This document shows positions 42,403 through 51,206 of a DNA stretch of 64,000 nucleotides, piece by piece. Every line of letters starts with the position of its first letter. The first letter of the stretch is position 1. Origin of the DNA: JBAZOO01 sp041648735 (GTDB lineage: Bacteria; Verrucomicrobiota; Lentisphaeria; Oligosphaerales; CAITYL01); contig JBAZOO010000004.1 of assembly GCA_041648735.1 (NCBI GenBank), positions 1 through 64,000 of the forward strand, given 5' to 3'. The notes beneath the pieces were generated by a model. That model was given only the letters and a program-made list of their open reading frames with translations. It was not told the DNA's origin and ran no database searches. The position numbers and the translations under genes were made by a program.

Positions 42403-43382
42403 TCGGCTGGCTCCGGCGGCATCCCCTCCTCTTGGCGCTGGCGGCCCTGCCGCTGGCCGCCGCCGCCTGCCTCTGCGTCGGCAGCGTGCCGGTGCGCCCC
42501 TGGGCGGCCCTGGCCGGCGACGACCCGGCGGCGCGGGCGATCCTGTTGCTGCGGGCGCTGCGGCTGGCGGCGGCGCTGGTGGTGGGCGGCGCCCTGGCCA
42601 CGGCCGGGGCGGCCTACCAGGCGGTGCTGCGCAACCCGCTGGCCGGCCCCTATGTCCTCGGCATCAGCGGCGGTGCCGGGCTGGGGGTGGCGGTGGCGCT
42701 GCATTTCCGGCTGTACGAGCTGACCCCCTTCGCCCTGCCCGCCGCCGGGTTCGCCGGCGCGGTGGCGGTGCTGGCGGCGGTGCTGCTGATGGCCCGCGGC
42801 GCCGGGGCGGAGTACACCCACAACGTGATGCTCAGCGGCGTCATCGTCGGCACGGTCTGCAGCAGCGCGCTGATGTTCCTGATCAGCGTCATGAACCTCC
42901 AGACCATGCACAACGTCACCTGGTGGATGCTCGGCAACCTCCAGCCCGCCGACACCGGCTTCCTGCGGACGGCGGCCCTGGTGACCTTGGCCGGCGCCGC
43001 CGTGCTCTGGGCCTTTGGGCGGGAGGCCAACGCCCTGAGCCTGGGGGAGGAGATGGCCTACTACCTGGGGCTGCCGCCCAAGCGCGCTGCCCTGATCCTC
43101 CTCGGCGTCGCCTCCCTGCTCACCGCCACCGCCGTGGCCCTGGGGGGGATCATCGGCTTCGTCGGCCTGGTGGCCCCCCATGTCCTGCGGCGGCTCTTCG
43201 GCGCCGACCATCGCACCCTCTTCCCCCTCGCCCTGCTCTGGGGCGGCATCTTCCTCGCGCTCTGCGACGCCGTCGCCCGGAGCGCCCTTGGCGCCCAGGA
43301 AATCCCTGCCGGCGTCGTCACCGCCTTCGTCGGCGGCCCCTTCTTCCTCTGGCTCCTCAACCGCCGGAGGCGCGAGGGATGA
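42399..43382 (+). CDS. btuC: Cobalamin/iron-chelate ABC transporter, permease
   Basis: 327 residues with about ten membrane helices of the BtuC/FecCD type. RLAAALVVGGALATAGAAYQ, LRNPLAGPYVLGISGGAGLG and IGFVGLVAPHVLRRLFGADH are the family hallmarks. It forms the channel for corrinoid import with BtuD. It overlaps btuF and btuD by four bases on each side, so the three are translationally coupled. Most of the open frame upstream of the ATG lies inside btuF and is not used. Confidence 0.9.
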   Translation: MIGWLRRHPLLLALAALPLAAAACLCVGSVPVRPWAALAGDDPAARAILLLRALRLAAALVVGGALATAGAAYQAVLRNPLAGPYVLGISGGAGLGVAVALHFRLYELTPFALPAAGFAGAVAVLAAVLLMARGAGAEYTHNVMLSGVIVGTVCSSALMFLISVMNLQTMHNVTWWMLGNLQPADTGFLRTAALVTLAGAAVLWAFGREANALSLGEEMAYYLGLPPKRAALILLGVASLLTATAVALGGIIGFVGLVAPHVLRRLFGADHRTLFPLALLWGGIFLALCDAVARSALGAQEIPAGVVTAFVGGPFFLWLLNRRRREG

Positions 43383-44206
43383 GCCGCTTCAGCATCGAGG
43401 CGCAAGAGGTGGCCTGCTCCTACCCCGGCGGCCCGGAAATCCTGGCTGGCTTCAACCTCGCCCTGGACGAGGGTGAGTTCGCCGCCATCATCGGCCCCAA
43501 CGGCGCCGGCAAGAGCACGGTCTTCCGCGTCCTCAGCGGCTACCTGCGCCCGAGCCGCGGGACGGTGCTCGTCGGCGGCGCCGTGGTCGCCCGGCTTTCC
43601 CCGGCGGCGCGGGCGGCGCTGCTGGCCGTCGTCCCGCAAGGCGTCTTCACCCCCATGCCCTACAGCGTCCGCGAACTGGTCGAGATGGGGCGGATCGCCC
43701 GGCTGCCCCGCTTCGCCCCCCCCGGCCCCGCCGACCGCGCCGCCGTCGCCCGGGCCTTGGCGGAGATGGACGTCGCCCGCTATGCCGACACCCCCTTCAA
43801 CCACCTCAGCGGCGGCGAAAAGCAGCGGGTGATGGTCGCCATGGCCCTGGCCCAGGAGCCGCGCGTCCTGCTGCTCGACGAACCGACCAGCCAGCTCGAC
43901 ATCGGCCATGCGGCGCACCTCATGGAACTCCTCGAAACCCTCAACCGCGCCGCCGGCCTCACCATCCTGCTCATCACCCACGACATCCAGCTCGCCGCCC
44001 GCAACTGCCGCCGGCTCATCCTCATGGGGCAGGGACGGATCCTCGCCGACGGCGCGCCCGCGGAAACCCTCACCGCCGAACGGGTCGAAGCCGCCTACCG
44101 CTGGCCCGCCCTGGTCCACCCCGCCCCCGACGGCGGCGGCCCCCTCGTCGCCCCCCGCCGCCGGCCGGCGGACGCCCAGGGACGCCAGGGCCAGGGACGG
44201 GAGTGA
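43379..44206 (+). CDS. btuD: Cobalamin/iron-chelate ABC transporter, ATPase
   Basis: 275 residues. Walker A is GPNGAGKST (39-47), the signature is LSGGEKQRVMVAMALAQEP, Walker B is VLLLDEPTSQLDIGH, and the switch His is in LLITHDIQLAARNC. It is the FepC/BtuD subfamily and powers the BtuFC importer. The C-terminal 20 residues are Pro/Arg-rich. Its start overlaps the btuC stop (ATGA). Confidence 0.92.
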   Translation: MSRFSIEAQEVACSYPGGPEILAGFNLALDEGEFAAIIGPNGAGKSTVFRVLSGYLRPSRGTVLVGGAVVARLSPAARAALLAVVPQGVFTPMPYSVRELVEMGRIARLPRFAPPGPADRAAVARALAEMDVARYADTPFNHLSGGEKQRVMVAMALAQEPRVLLLDEPTSQLDIGHAAHLMELLETLNRAAGLTILLITHDIQLAARNCRRLILMGQGRILADGAPAETLTAERVEAAYRWPALVHPAPDGGGPLVAPRRRPADAQGRQGQGRE

Positions 44207-44293
44207 CTGGCGCCCGCCCTTGCGCCCCGGCCGGCGGGGCTTATGGTGTCGGAACCTCCGCCGCCGTGAAACCGAACCCCGGAAAGCCGCGCC

Positions 44294-44734
44294 ATGGGCA
44301 AACCCGCCGCCAAGCCGCCGCCGCCCGAAGCCTTCAAAGTCAACCCCTTTGCCGCCCTCAAGGCCGCCAGCCTCCCGGCCAACCCCAACCCCAACCCCGC
44401 GCCCGCCGCCAAGCCGCCGGCCAAAGCCGCCGGGGAGGTGCCGGCAACCGACCCCGCGCTGAAACTGGAGCTGCTCGGCGGCGCCCGGCCGGAGCGGCAC
44501 CCCGTGATCCGGCTGCGGCGGGTGAAGAAGGGGCGCGGCGGCAAGGAAGTGACCGTCATCGGCGGCTTTGAGGCCGACGTGCTCAGCGAGCTGATGGCCC
44601 TCCTGGCCCAGCTCAAGCGCGACTTGGGCGCCGGCGGCCTGATCGCCGAACGCAGCCTGGAACTCCAGGGCGACCAGCGCACCCGCGCCGCCGCCTGGTT
44701 CGCCGCCCGCGGCTTCCGCACCGCCATTGATTGA
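44294..44734 (+). CDS. SUI1/YciH-family translation initiation factor-like protein
   Basis: 146 residues. The first 60 are a Pro/Ala/Lys-rich linker. The C-terminal SUI1 fold has VIRLRRVKKGRGGKEVTVIG, LLAQLKRDLGAGGLIAERSL and ELQGDQRTRAAAWFAARGF. It is the bacterial relative of eukaryotic eIF1 and probably binds the small ribosomal subunit during start-codon selection. The Gly-Ala-Gly-Gly loop and LQGDQR are the best-conserved parts. It is followed after 43 nt by a DedA-like gene. Confidence 0.9.
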   Translation: MGKPAAKPPPPEAFKVNPFAALKAASLPANPNPNPAPAAKPPAKAAGEVPATDPALKLELLGGARPERHPVIRLRRVKKGRGGKEVTVIGGFEADVLSELMALLAQLKRDLGAGGLIAERSLELQGDQRTRAAAWFAARGFRTAID

Positions 44735-44777
44735 ACCTGCAACGTGCGGAGTCCGCACCAGCCCAAGGATCCACCCC

Positions 44778-45398
44778 ATGCCTGAAGCCGCAAAACCCGC
44801 CCCCCGGCGCTCCTGGCTGCGGCGCTTGTACGACTGGACCCTCCACTGGGCCGACACCCCCTACGGCCTGCCGGCCCTGGCGCTGCTCAGCTTCGCCGAG
44901 TCCTCCTTCTTCCCCGTGCCGCCGGACGTGCTGCTGAGCGCCCTCTGCTTCGCCCGCCCCAAGCGCTGGTTCACCTACGCCCTCGTCTGTTCCGCCGCCT
45001 CGGTCATTGGCGGCATCTTTGGCTGGCTGATCGGCATGTTCCTCTGGGAGGCCACCAGCCACTTCTTCTTCAGCCACATCCCCGGCTTCACCGAGGCGGT
45101 CTTCAGCCGCGTCCAGGACGCCTACCAGGAGAACGCCTTCCTGGCGATCCTGACCGCGGCCTTCACGCCAATCCCCTACAAGGTCTTCACCATTGCCTCG
45201 GGGGTGTTCCAGGTGGGGCTGGGCGTGCTCATCGGCGCCTCGGCGCTGGGGCGGTCGGGACGCTTCTTCCTGGTGGCGGCGCTGATCCGGCAGTTCGGGC
45301 CGCGGATCCGGCCGTTCCTCGAACGCAACTTCGAATGGGCCGCGCTCGCCCTGGGCGCCCTGGGGCTCCTCGGCTTCCTGCTCATCAAGTGGCTGTAG
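44778..45398 (+). CDS. DedA/VTT-family membrane protein (YqaA-like)
   Basis: 206 residues with about five hydrophobic helices. ESSFFPVPPDVLLSALCFAR and AAFTPIPYKVFTIASGVFQV are the paired re-entrant motifs of the VTT/DedA family, which flips undecaprenyl phosphate or other lipids. An AAGG precedes the ATG at 44778; an upstream TTG would lengthen the protein by 17 residues through the TGCGGASTCCGCA copy at 44745 and is not preferred. Confidence 0.85.
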   Translation: MPEAAKPAPRRSWLRRLYDWTLHWADTPYGLPALALLSFAESSFFPVPPDVLLSALCFARPKRWFTYALVCSAASVIGGIFGWLIGMFLWEATSHFFFSHIPGFTEAVFSRVQDAYQENAFLAILTAAFTPIPYKVFTIASGVFQVGLGVLIGASALGRSGRFFLVAALIRQFGPRIRPFLERNFEWAALALGALGLLGFLLIKWL

Positions 45399-45520
45399 CC
45401 GGCCGCCGCCCGCCGGCGCCGGCTTGAGAGCCGCCGCAAGAATGCTACACTTCCGACAACTGCAATCTCCCCCTTGGACGGACAGGAAGGGGCGGCAAGC
45501 CCGCCCCGCGGAGGACAGCC

Positions 45521-46861
45521 ATGACCCCTGACCAGCAGCGCACGCCGGCGGACCTCCTGGTGAGCGGCAGCCTCCTGCTCACCGGCAACGACTGGGCCGA
45601 ACGCATCCCCGACGGCGCCATCGCGGTGCACGCCGGCCGCATCCTCGCCGTGGGGCCGGCCGCGGAACTGCGGGCCAGCCACCAGGCCGCCGAGGAGCTG
45701 GACGCCGCCGGCTGCGTCCTGCTGCCGGGGCTGGTCAACGCCCACACCCACGCCGGCATGACCCTCTTCCGCGGCTTGGCCGACGACCTGCCGCTCCTGG
45801 AGTGGCTGGAAACGCACATCTTCCCCGCCGAACGGCGGCTGACCGGCGAAATGGTCTTCTGGGGCACCCTCCTGGCCTGCGCCGAACTGCTGCGCGCCGG
45901 CACGACCACCGTCGGCGACATGTACCTCTTCTCCCACCGCGCCGCCGCCGCCTTCAAGCAGGCGGGGCTGCGGGCGCTGGTGGGCGAAGGGCTGTTCGAC
46001 TTCCCCTCGCCGAGCTATGGCGCGGCGGAAAACGGCCTGCGCTTCACCGCCGACCTCTGGCGGCAATGGCGCGGCGACCCGCTGATCCGCGTCGGCGTCA
46101 TGCCCCACGCCGCCTACACCTGCTCCCCAGAGCTGCTGCGGCGCTGCGCCGGGCTGGCCGACGAGCTGGCGGCGCCGCTGGTCATGCACGTGGCGGAAAC
46201 CCGCGGGGAGACGGAGCGGCTCCAGCGCGCCCATGGCTGCCGGCCAATGGCGCACCTGGAAGCCCTCGGCCTGCTCGGGCCGCGCTTCCTGGCCGTGCAT
46301 GGCGTGGATCTCGACGATGCCGACATCGAACGGTTAGCCCGGAGCGGCGCCAAGCTCGCCCATTGCCCGGAAAGCAACCTCAAACTCGCCGCCGGCATCG
46401 CCCCGGTGCCGCGCCTGCTGGCCGCCGGCGTCGCCATCGGCCTGGGGACGGACGGCGCCGCCAGCAACAACAACCTCGACCTCTTCGGCGAAATGGACTG
46501 CTGCGCCAAAATCCACAAGCTCGCCGCCGGCCCCACCGCCATGCCCGCCGCAACCGTCCTGCGGCTGGCCACCGCCGGCGGCGCCACCGCCCTCGGTTTC
46601 GGCGACGAGCTGGGGATGCTCGCCCCGGGGCGGCTGGCCGACTTCATCGCGGTGGACTTCCGCCAGCCCCACCTGACCCCCTGCCACGACCCCGTCAGCC
46701 ACCTGGTCTACGCCGCCCGCGGCGGCGACGTCCGCCACAGCGTGATCCACGGCCGGGTGGTCATGCGCGACCGGCGGCTGACGACCATCGACGAGGTGGA
46801 GGCCATGGCCCGGGTCAGCGAATTCGCCGCCCCCTTCCGCCGCCGGCCAGCCCGGCCCTGA
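45521..46861 (+). CDS. mtaD: 5-methylthioadenosine/S-adenosylhomocysteine deaminase
   Basis: 446-residue amidohydrolase. HTH in VNAHTHAGM (His75, His77) binds zinc or iron; further ligands are VMHVAETRGETERLQ and the GLGTDGAASNNN Asp. The family deaminates methylthioadenosine or S-adenosylhomocysteine to the inosine form, part of the methyl cycle. This would fit neighbouring methyltransfer and corrinoid genes, but guanine or isoxanthopterin deaminases are close relatives. GGAGG sits six bases before the start. It is followed after 23 nt by the metallophosphoesterase gene. Confidence 0.85.
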   Translation: MTPDQQRTPADLLVSGSLLLTGNDWAERIPDGAIAVHAGRILAVGPAAELRASHQAAEELDAAGCVLLPGLVNAHTHAGMTLFRGLADDLPLLEWLETHIFPAERRLTGEMVFWGTLLACAELLRAGTTTVGDMYLFSHRAAAAFKQAGLRALVGEGLFDFPSPSYGAAENGLRFTADLWRQWRGDPLIRVGVMPHAAYTCSPELLRRCAGLADELAAPLVMHVAETRGETERLQRAHGCRPMAHLEALGLLGPRFLAVHGVDLDDADIERLARSGAKLAHCPESNLKLAAGIAPVPRLLAAGVAIGLGTDGAASNNNLDLFGEMDCCAKIHKLAAGPTAMPAATVLRLATAGGATALGFGDELGMLAPGRLADFIAVDFRQPHLTPCHDPVSHLVYAARGGDVRHSVIHGRVVMRDRRLTTIDEVEAMARVSEFAAPFRRRPARP

Positions 46862-46884
46862 ACCCGCGCGCCAGGGAGGACGCC

Positions 46885-48375
46885 ATGCGCTTCGCCATCC
46901 TTTCCGACCTCCATGCCAACCGCCAGGCCTTCACGGCGGTGCTGACCGACATCCAGCAAACCGGCGTCGACAAGCTGCTCTGCCTGGGCGACATCGTCGG
47001 CTACGGCCCCTCCCCCGCCGAGGTGCTGGAGGATGCCTACAGCCGCGTCCACCATTTCGTGCTCGGCAACCATGAGGCGGCGCTGGTCGGCAGCCTGGAT
47101 CCGGCCTGTTTCAACGACGACGCCCGCCGGCTGCTGGAGTGGACCCGGAAACGGCTCGGGGAACGGGCGCTGGAGTTCACCAGCCGCTTCCCCCTGACCA
47201 TGCTCGGCCCGGACTTCCGCTGCGCCCATGGCGAATTCGCGGCACCGGCCGATTTCCGCTACATCCACACCGCCGCCGACGCCGCCCCCTCCTGGGCGGC
47301 GACGCCGGAGCCGCTGCTGTTCGTCGGCCACACCCACCGGCCGGCGGTGCATCTGCGCCGCCCCGATGGCACCACCGCCGACCTGCCGGTTGCGGACTTC
47401 GCACTGGAGCCCGGCTGCCGCTATGTGGTCAACGTCGGCGCCGTCGGCCAGCCGCGCGACGCCGGCGACAAGCTGGCCTCCTGGGTGCTCTACGACGCCG
47501 GCCGCAAGCAGCTCTGCTTCCGGCGGGTCGCCTTCGACTGGGCCGGCTTCCGCCAGGAACTCGACCGGGCGAAGCTGCCAGGCAACGCCGCCCAGCGCTG
47601 GGAACAGATTCCGGACGCCATGCCCGTCCGCCAGCGGGTGGCCTTCCGGCCGGCGGCGGTGGCCGCCAGGCCCGCGCCGGCGGCGGGAAGGGCCGGCACC
47701 GCGCCCCAAGTGGCCGCCCCCCGGCGCGGCTGGGGCTGGACGGCGGCGCTGGCGGCGCTCCTGCTGCTGGCGCTGGGCGGCGCCGCCTGGGCTTGGGCCA
47801 AGCGGGGGCCAGCAACGGCCGGCGAAGCGCTCTGGCGCGCGCCCCAGGCGGATGCCGGCCTCCCGTCCGTGCCGGCGGCGGCGGACGGCAACCTGCTCGC
47901 CACCCCGGCGGCGGTCGGGGCCGTCAGTGCCGCCAACCCCTTGCCCGGCTGGGAAATCTGGCTCGCCGACGCCGAGCGCACCCAAATCGCGGCGACCGCC
48001 GAGACCGGCGAGACGATCCTGCGGGTCACGGCTGCCGGCCGCGCCGCGGCCTGGGAACTGCGCTCGCTGCCCGTTCCCGCCGCGACCGGCGACCGCTTTG
48101 CCGCCAACGCCACGGTGCGCCTGGCGGCGGACGCCGCCCCGGGCCGGATCCGCGTCTCCCTGCTCGAACTGCGGCCGGCGGACGGCAGCCCCCGCGTCCT
48201 GCTGGCAAAGGAGCTGCGGAAGCCGGCGCTGGAGCGCTGGGAGTCGCTGCGGTTCAGCCTGCCCAAGCCGGCGGGGGGGTTGCCCGCCGCGGCCCGTGTC
48301 CGCCTGGTCGTCCGCGGCGAGGGTGGCGGCACCGTGCTGCTCAAGAACCTCCGCCTCCAGCGCAAGGCGGACTGA
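46885..48375 (+). CDS. Metallophosphoesterase fused to a membrane anchor and beta-sandwich
   Basis: 496 residues. The N-terminal calcineurin-like domain (about 1-225) begins RFAILSDLHANRQAF and has CLGDIVGYGP, GNHEAAL, and FVGHTHRPAVHLR, the metal-binding set of YfcE/Apa4H-type phosphodiesterases. A Pro/Ala linker follows, then one membrane helix (about 283-303, TAALAALLLLALGGAAWAWA) and a C-terminal beta-sandwich (about 330-495) resembling carbohydrate-binding modules. The enzyme would be cytosolic and the sandwich outside, or the reverse, depending on orientation. No signal peptide. I have not seen this fusion described. GGGAGGA precedes the start. Confidence 0.85.
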   Translation: MRFAILSDLHANRQAFTAVLTDIQQTGVDKLLCLGDIVGYGPSPAEVLEDAYSRVHHFVLGNHEAALVGSLDPACFNDDARRLLEWTRKRLGERALEFTSRFPLTMLGPDFRCAHGEFAAPADFRYIHTAADAAPSWAATPEPLLFVGHTHRPAVHLRRPDGTTADLPVADFALEPGCRYVVNVGAVGQPRDAGDKLASWVLYDAGRKQLCFRRVAFDWAGFRQELDRAKLPGNAAQRWEQIPDAMPVRQRVAFRPAAVAARPAPAAGRAGTAPQVAAPRRGWGWTAALAALLLLALGGAAWAWAKRGPATAGEALWRAPQADAGLPSVPAAADGNLLATPAAVGAVSAANPLPGWEIWLADAERTQIAATAETGETILRVTAAGRAAAWELRSLPVPAATGDRFAANATVRLAADAAPGRIRVSLLELRPADGSPRVLLAKELRKPALERWESLRFSLPKPAGGLPAAARVRLVVRGEGGGTVLLKNLRLQRKAD

Positions 48376-48481
48376 GCGCCCGCCCGCGGGAGTTTACGCT
48401 TCGGCGCGGGCTGTTTGGCCCCGCTGGTGTACAGGCTTCAGCCTGGGACCGGAAACCCGCGGCCTAAAGGCTGGCCACCAA

Positions 48482-48620
48482 CGGGGTGGGGTGGCCGATC
48501 CCCCCGCCGCTCATGGACACGTTCGAGTCCGCCCCCGCCCGGGCCAGGCCGAAGTCCACGAGCTTGCAGCTTCCCGCCTTTCGCCTTCAGGTAGTCGCGC
48601 AGCGTGCCGCCGCCAGCGGC
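48482..48620 (-). pseudogene. Fragment of a Ser/Thr protein kinase
   Basis: Two frames on the minus strand carry kinase pieces: TLRDYLKAKGGKL (near 48575-48612) and then CKLVDFGLARAGADSNVSMS (near 48500-48568), which holds the DFG metal-binding motif and the start of the activation loop. The catalytic loop (HRD) that should lie between them is missing and the frame changes. No start or C-terminal lobe is present. The rest of 48376-48836 shows GC-rich sequence with no gene. Confidence 0.6.
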
Positions 48621-48836
48621 ACGCCCGCCGGGCCGCCGGCGGCCGCGGCGGGGGCGTGGGCCGGCGCTTCCAGGGTGCGCAAATCCCCGATGGAACGCTC
48701 CGCGCCGGCTTCCGCCGCGAGCGCGGCCCGGGCCGGCAAACTCCAGGAGGCGGACAGGAGTTGTCCGCCGTAGGCCTTGGCGCAGGCCGAATGCCGGCCC
48801 CACCTTCCCGGCGGGCGGGGAAGTGTCGCCGACTTT

Positions 48837-51101
48837 TCAGGGGAGGTGGTGGCGGCGGCGGAGGATCCATTCGGCGCAGAAGAGGGCGATCAGCAGGAGC
48901 AGCCAGTGGGGGCGCGGCCAGAGCGCGGTCTCGACGATGCTGGTGAATTTCCGGGGGCGGCCGGGGATGAGCCCCGGGAGCTGCCGGCGCTCGCCCCAGG
49001 GCAGGTAGCGGCCGCCGGTGTCCCGGCAGAGGGCGGCCAGGAGGGCATGGTCGGCGGCGGCGCCGGTCTGTTCCTGGAACGGTTCCCGCACCAGCAGTTG
49101 GGTGCTGGCGCTCAGGGCGTTGTCCGCCGTGGCCACGGTCACGGTGTAGAGGCCGGGCAGGGGCAGGCGCGTCTCGCAAAGGAGTCCCGGCTCCGGCTGG
49201 GTGAGGCCGACATTCAGCCCGAGCGTGCCCGGCGCCAGGGGGAGGACGACCGGGCTGCCGCCCCCGGCGACGGGCGCGATCCGGCAGACGAGGGCGGGGG
49301 CCTTGCCGCCGGCGGCGGCGGCGTCCAGGGTGGCGCCCACCGTCAGGGGCTGGCGCGCATCCAGCTCGGTGGCGCTGAGGTGGAGCTGGAGCCGGTCCTG
49401 GTGCCGCTGCTCCTCCGCCTTCGGGCCGAGCCAGTTCACGAGCTGGGCGTAGAAGGTCTCGTAGCGGCGGCCGCGGCCGGCGCCGCCCTCGCCGAGACGC
49501 CAGTGCCAGAAGGAGTCGCTGAGCAGCACGGCGCTTTTCCCCTGGCCCGTCTGGCGGACGGCGAAGAGCGGCGCGCCCTCGGCCGTGGCCAGCAGCACGG
49601 TGGCGGCGGGATGGAGGGTGACCGGCTGGCAGACCGAGAGCAGCGGCGGCAGCGGCTGGTCCGGATTCAACCCTTGGAGGGCGGGATGCGGCTTGCCGGC
49701 CGGGGTGACGTCGACCGCAAACCGCCCTTCCCGGAAGCGGGCGCCGGCGGCGGGGACGGCCGGCAGCAGGGGCGCCAGTTCCGGCGCGGCCAGGGGGCTG
49801 CCCGGCTCGGCGCTCCGCGGCCCCGCCACCACGAGCAGGCCGCCGCCGTGCTCCACGAAGTCGCGCAGCGCGGCCAGCTCCTCCGGCTTCAGGGCGCCGG
49901 AGGGCAGGTCACCGAGGATGATGACCTTGTAGCGGGCCAGGGCTTCGCGGCGGAAGGGGGGGAGCCCGCCGCCGGCCGCGTCGGGCCGCGTGCCGCGTTC
50001 CTCTTCGGCGAAGCGGACGAAGGCGCCGCCGCCGGCGCTCACGAACGCGGCCAGCAGCACGCTCTTGTCGGCCACCAGGGCGCGTTTGAGGAACTTGAAC
50101 TCCCAGCGGGGCGCGCCTTCGAGGTAGAGCACGCGGTTTTCCGGATCCAGGACGTCCATGAGGAAGTCGCGCTGGTTGTTGGCCGGCTGCGTGTCGGCGC
50201 CCGGGGGCGGTTCCGCCACCGTCCGCAGGAGGAGCTGGCCGGTGCGCTCCGGGGTGAAGCTGAAGTTGACCAGGCGCGCGCTTTCGCCTTCGGCCCAGGT
50301 GATGGTCTGGGCGTCCAGCTCCCGGTCGCCGGCGCGGAGGTGGACGGGGGTGGGGTCGCCGGCGCGGTCGGCGGGCTGGCGGCGGAGCAGCACGTCCACG
50401 GCGGTCTGCCAGTTGACCACCGCCCGCCTGGGGTAGGTGACCTCGGCGATCCAGCTTTCGGCGGGGGGCGTGGCCTTGGGCATCGGCGCTTCCAGTTCGA
50501 GGGCGAAGAGCGGCAGCGTCCGGGCGCTGGGGGCGAGGTCTTCGCCCGATTGGTCGAGGCCGTCGCTCAAGAGCAGGATGCCGGCGGCGTTCTGCCCTTG
50601 GAGGCGGCCGGCGATGCGGTTGAGCGCCGGCAGGAGCCGGCTGCTGGCGGCGGCGAAGGCGGCGGCGTCCGCGGGCGGTTGGGGGGCTTCGGCGGCGTCG
50701 CCGCCCACCTCGAACCAGGCCAGGCGGAAGCGGTCCCGGAGTTCCCGGAGTTCGCCACCCTTGAGGAAGGCCAAGGCGCGGCCGGCCCGCGTGTCCGCGT
50801 CCTTGGCGGCGGCGGCGGCGGCCGCTGGCCGGTCGCGCATGCTGGCCGACACGTCCACCGCCACGGCCAGCAGCGGCAGCTCCTGGAGCGTCCGTTCCTG
50901 GCGGCGCTCGGGGAGGAGCAGCAGCAGGGCGAGCAGGGTGGTGGCGGCGGCGCGGAGGGCGGCCAGCAGATGGCGGGGGCGGGGCGGCAGGCCGCTTCGG
51001 CGCAGGCTGGACCAGGTCCAGGCCAGGGCGGCGGCCCAAAGCGGCAGGATCAGCCAGAGCGGCAGGGCGGGGCGGATGGCGAGGGTGGCGCAGCAGGGCA
51101 T
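48837..51101 (-). CDS. BatA-like VWA membrane protein with amidotransferase-like domain
   Basis: 754 residues. Two N-terminal membrane helices (ALPLWLILPLWAAALAWTW and RAAATTLLALLLLL) are followed by a von Willebrand A domain with the MIDAS motif VDVSAS (DxSxS). Then come beta domains, a class I glutamine-amidotransferase-like fold (about 320-520: VLYLEGAPRWEFKFLKRALV; LGDLPSGALKPEELAALRDF) and a C-terminal membrane helix (about 730-748). The layout is that of bacterial aerotolerance-type proteins widespread in PVC bacteria, thought to be envelope stress proteins or part of MoxR/VWA operons. No MoxR ATPase is adjacent. An in-frame ATG lies further upstream, but 51101 matches the membrane start. 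Confidence 0.82.
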   Translation of the reverse strand: MPCCATLAIRPALPLWLILPLWAAALAWTWSSLRRSGLPPRPRHLLAALRAAATTLLALLLLLPERRQERTLQELPLLAVAVDVSASMRDRPAAAAAAAKDADTRAGRALAFLKGGELRELRDRFRLAWFEVGGDAAEAPQPPADAAAFAAASSRLLPALNRIAGRLQGQNAAGILLLSDGLDQSGEDLAPSARTLPLFALELEAPMPKATPPAESWIAEVTYPRRAVVNWQTAVDVLLRRQPADRAGDPTPVHLRAGDRELDAQTITWAEGESARLVNFSFTPERTGQLLLRTVAEPPPGADTQPANNQRDFLMDVLDPENRVLYLEGAPRWEFKFLKRALVADKSVLLAAFVSAGGGAFVRFAEEERGTRPDAAGGGLPPFRREALARYKVIILGDLPSGALKPEELAALRDFVEHGGGLLVVAGPRSAEPGSPLAAPELAPLLPAVPAAGARFREGRFAVDVTPAGKPHPALQGLNPDQPLPPLLSVCQPVTLHPAATVLLATAEGAPLFAVRQTGQGKSAVLLSDSFWHWRLGEGGAGRGRRYETFYAQLVNWLGPKAEEQRHQDRLQLHLSATELDARQPLTVGATLDAAAAGGKAPALVCRIAPVAGGGSPVVLPLAPGTLGLNVGLTQPEPGLLCETRLPLPGLYTVTVATADNALSASTQLLVREPFQEQTGAAADHALLAALCRDTGGRYLPWGERRQLPGLIPGRPRKFTSIVETALWPRPHWLLLLIALFCAEWILRRRHHLP

Positions 51102-51206
51102 GGCGCGTACTATCCTGCAAAGCGCGGGAAGATGCAACCGCCAGGAGAAAGCCGGGTTACATTGTGGGGTGCAGGCCAACTCAACCTTCAATTCCCCCGC
51201 GGGCCG

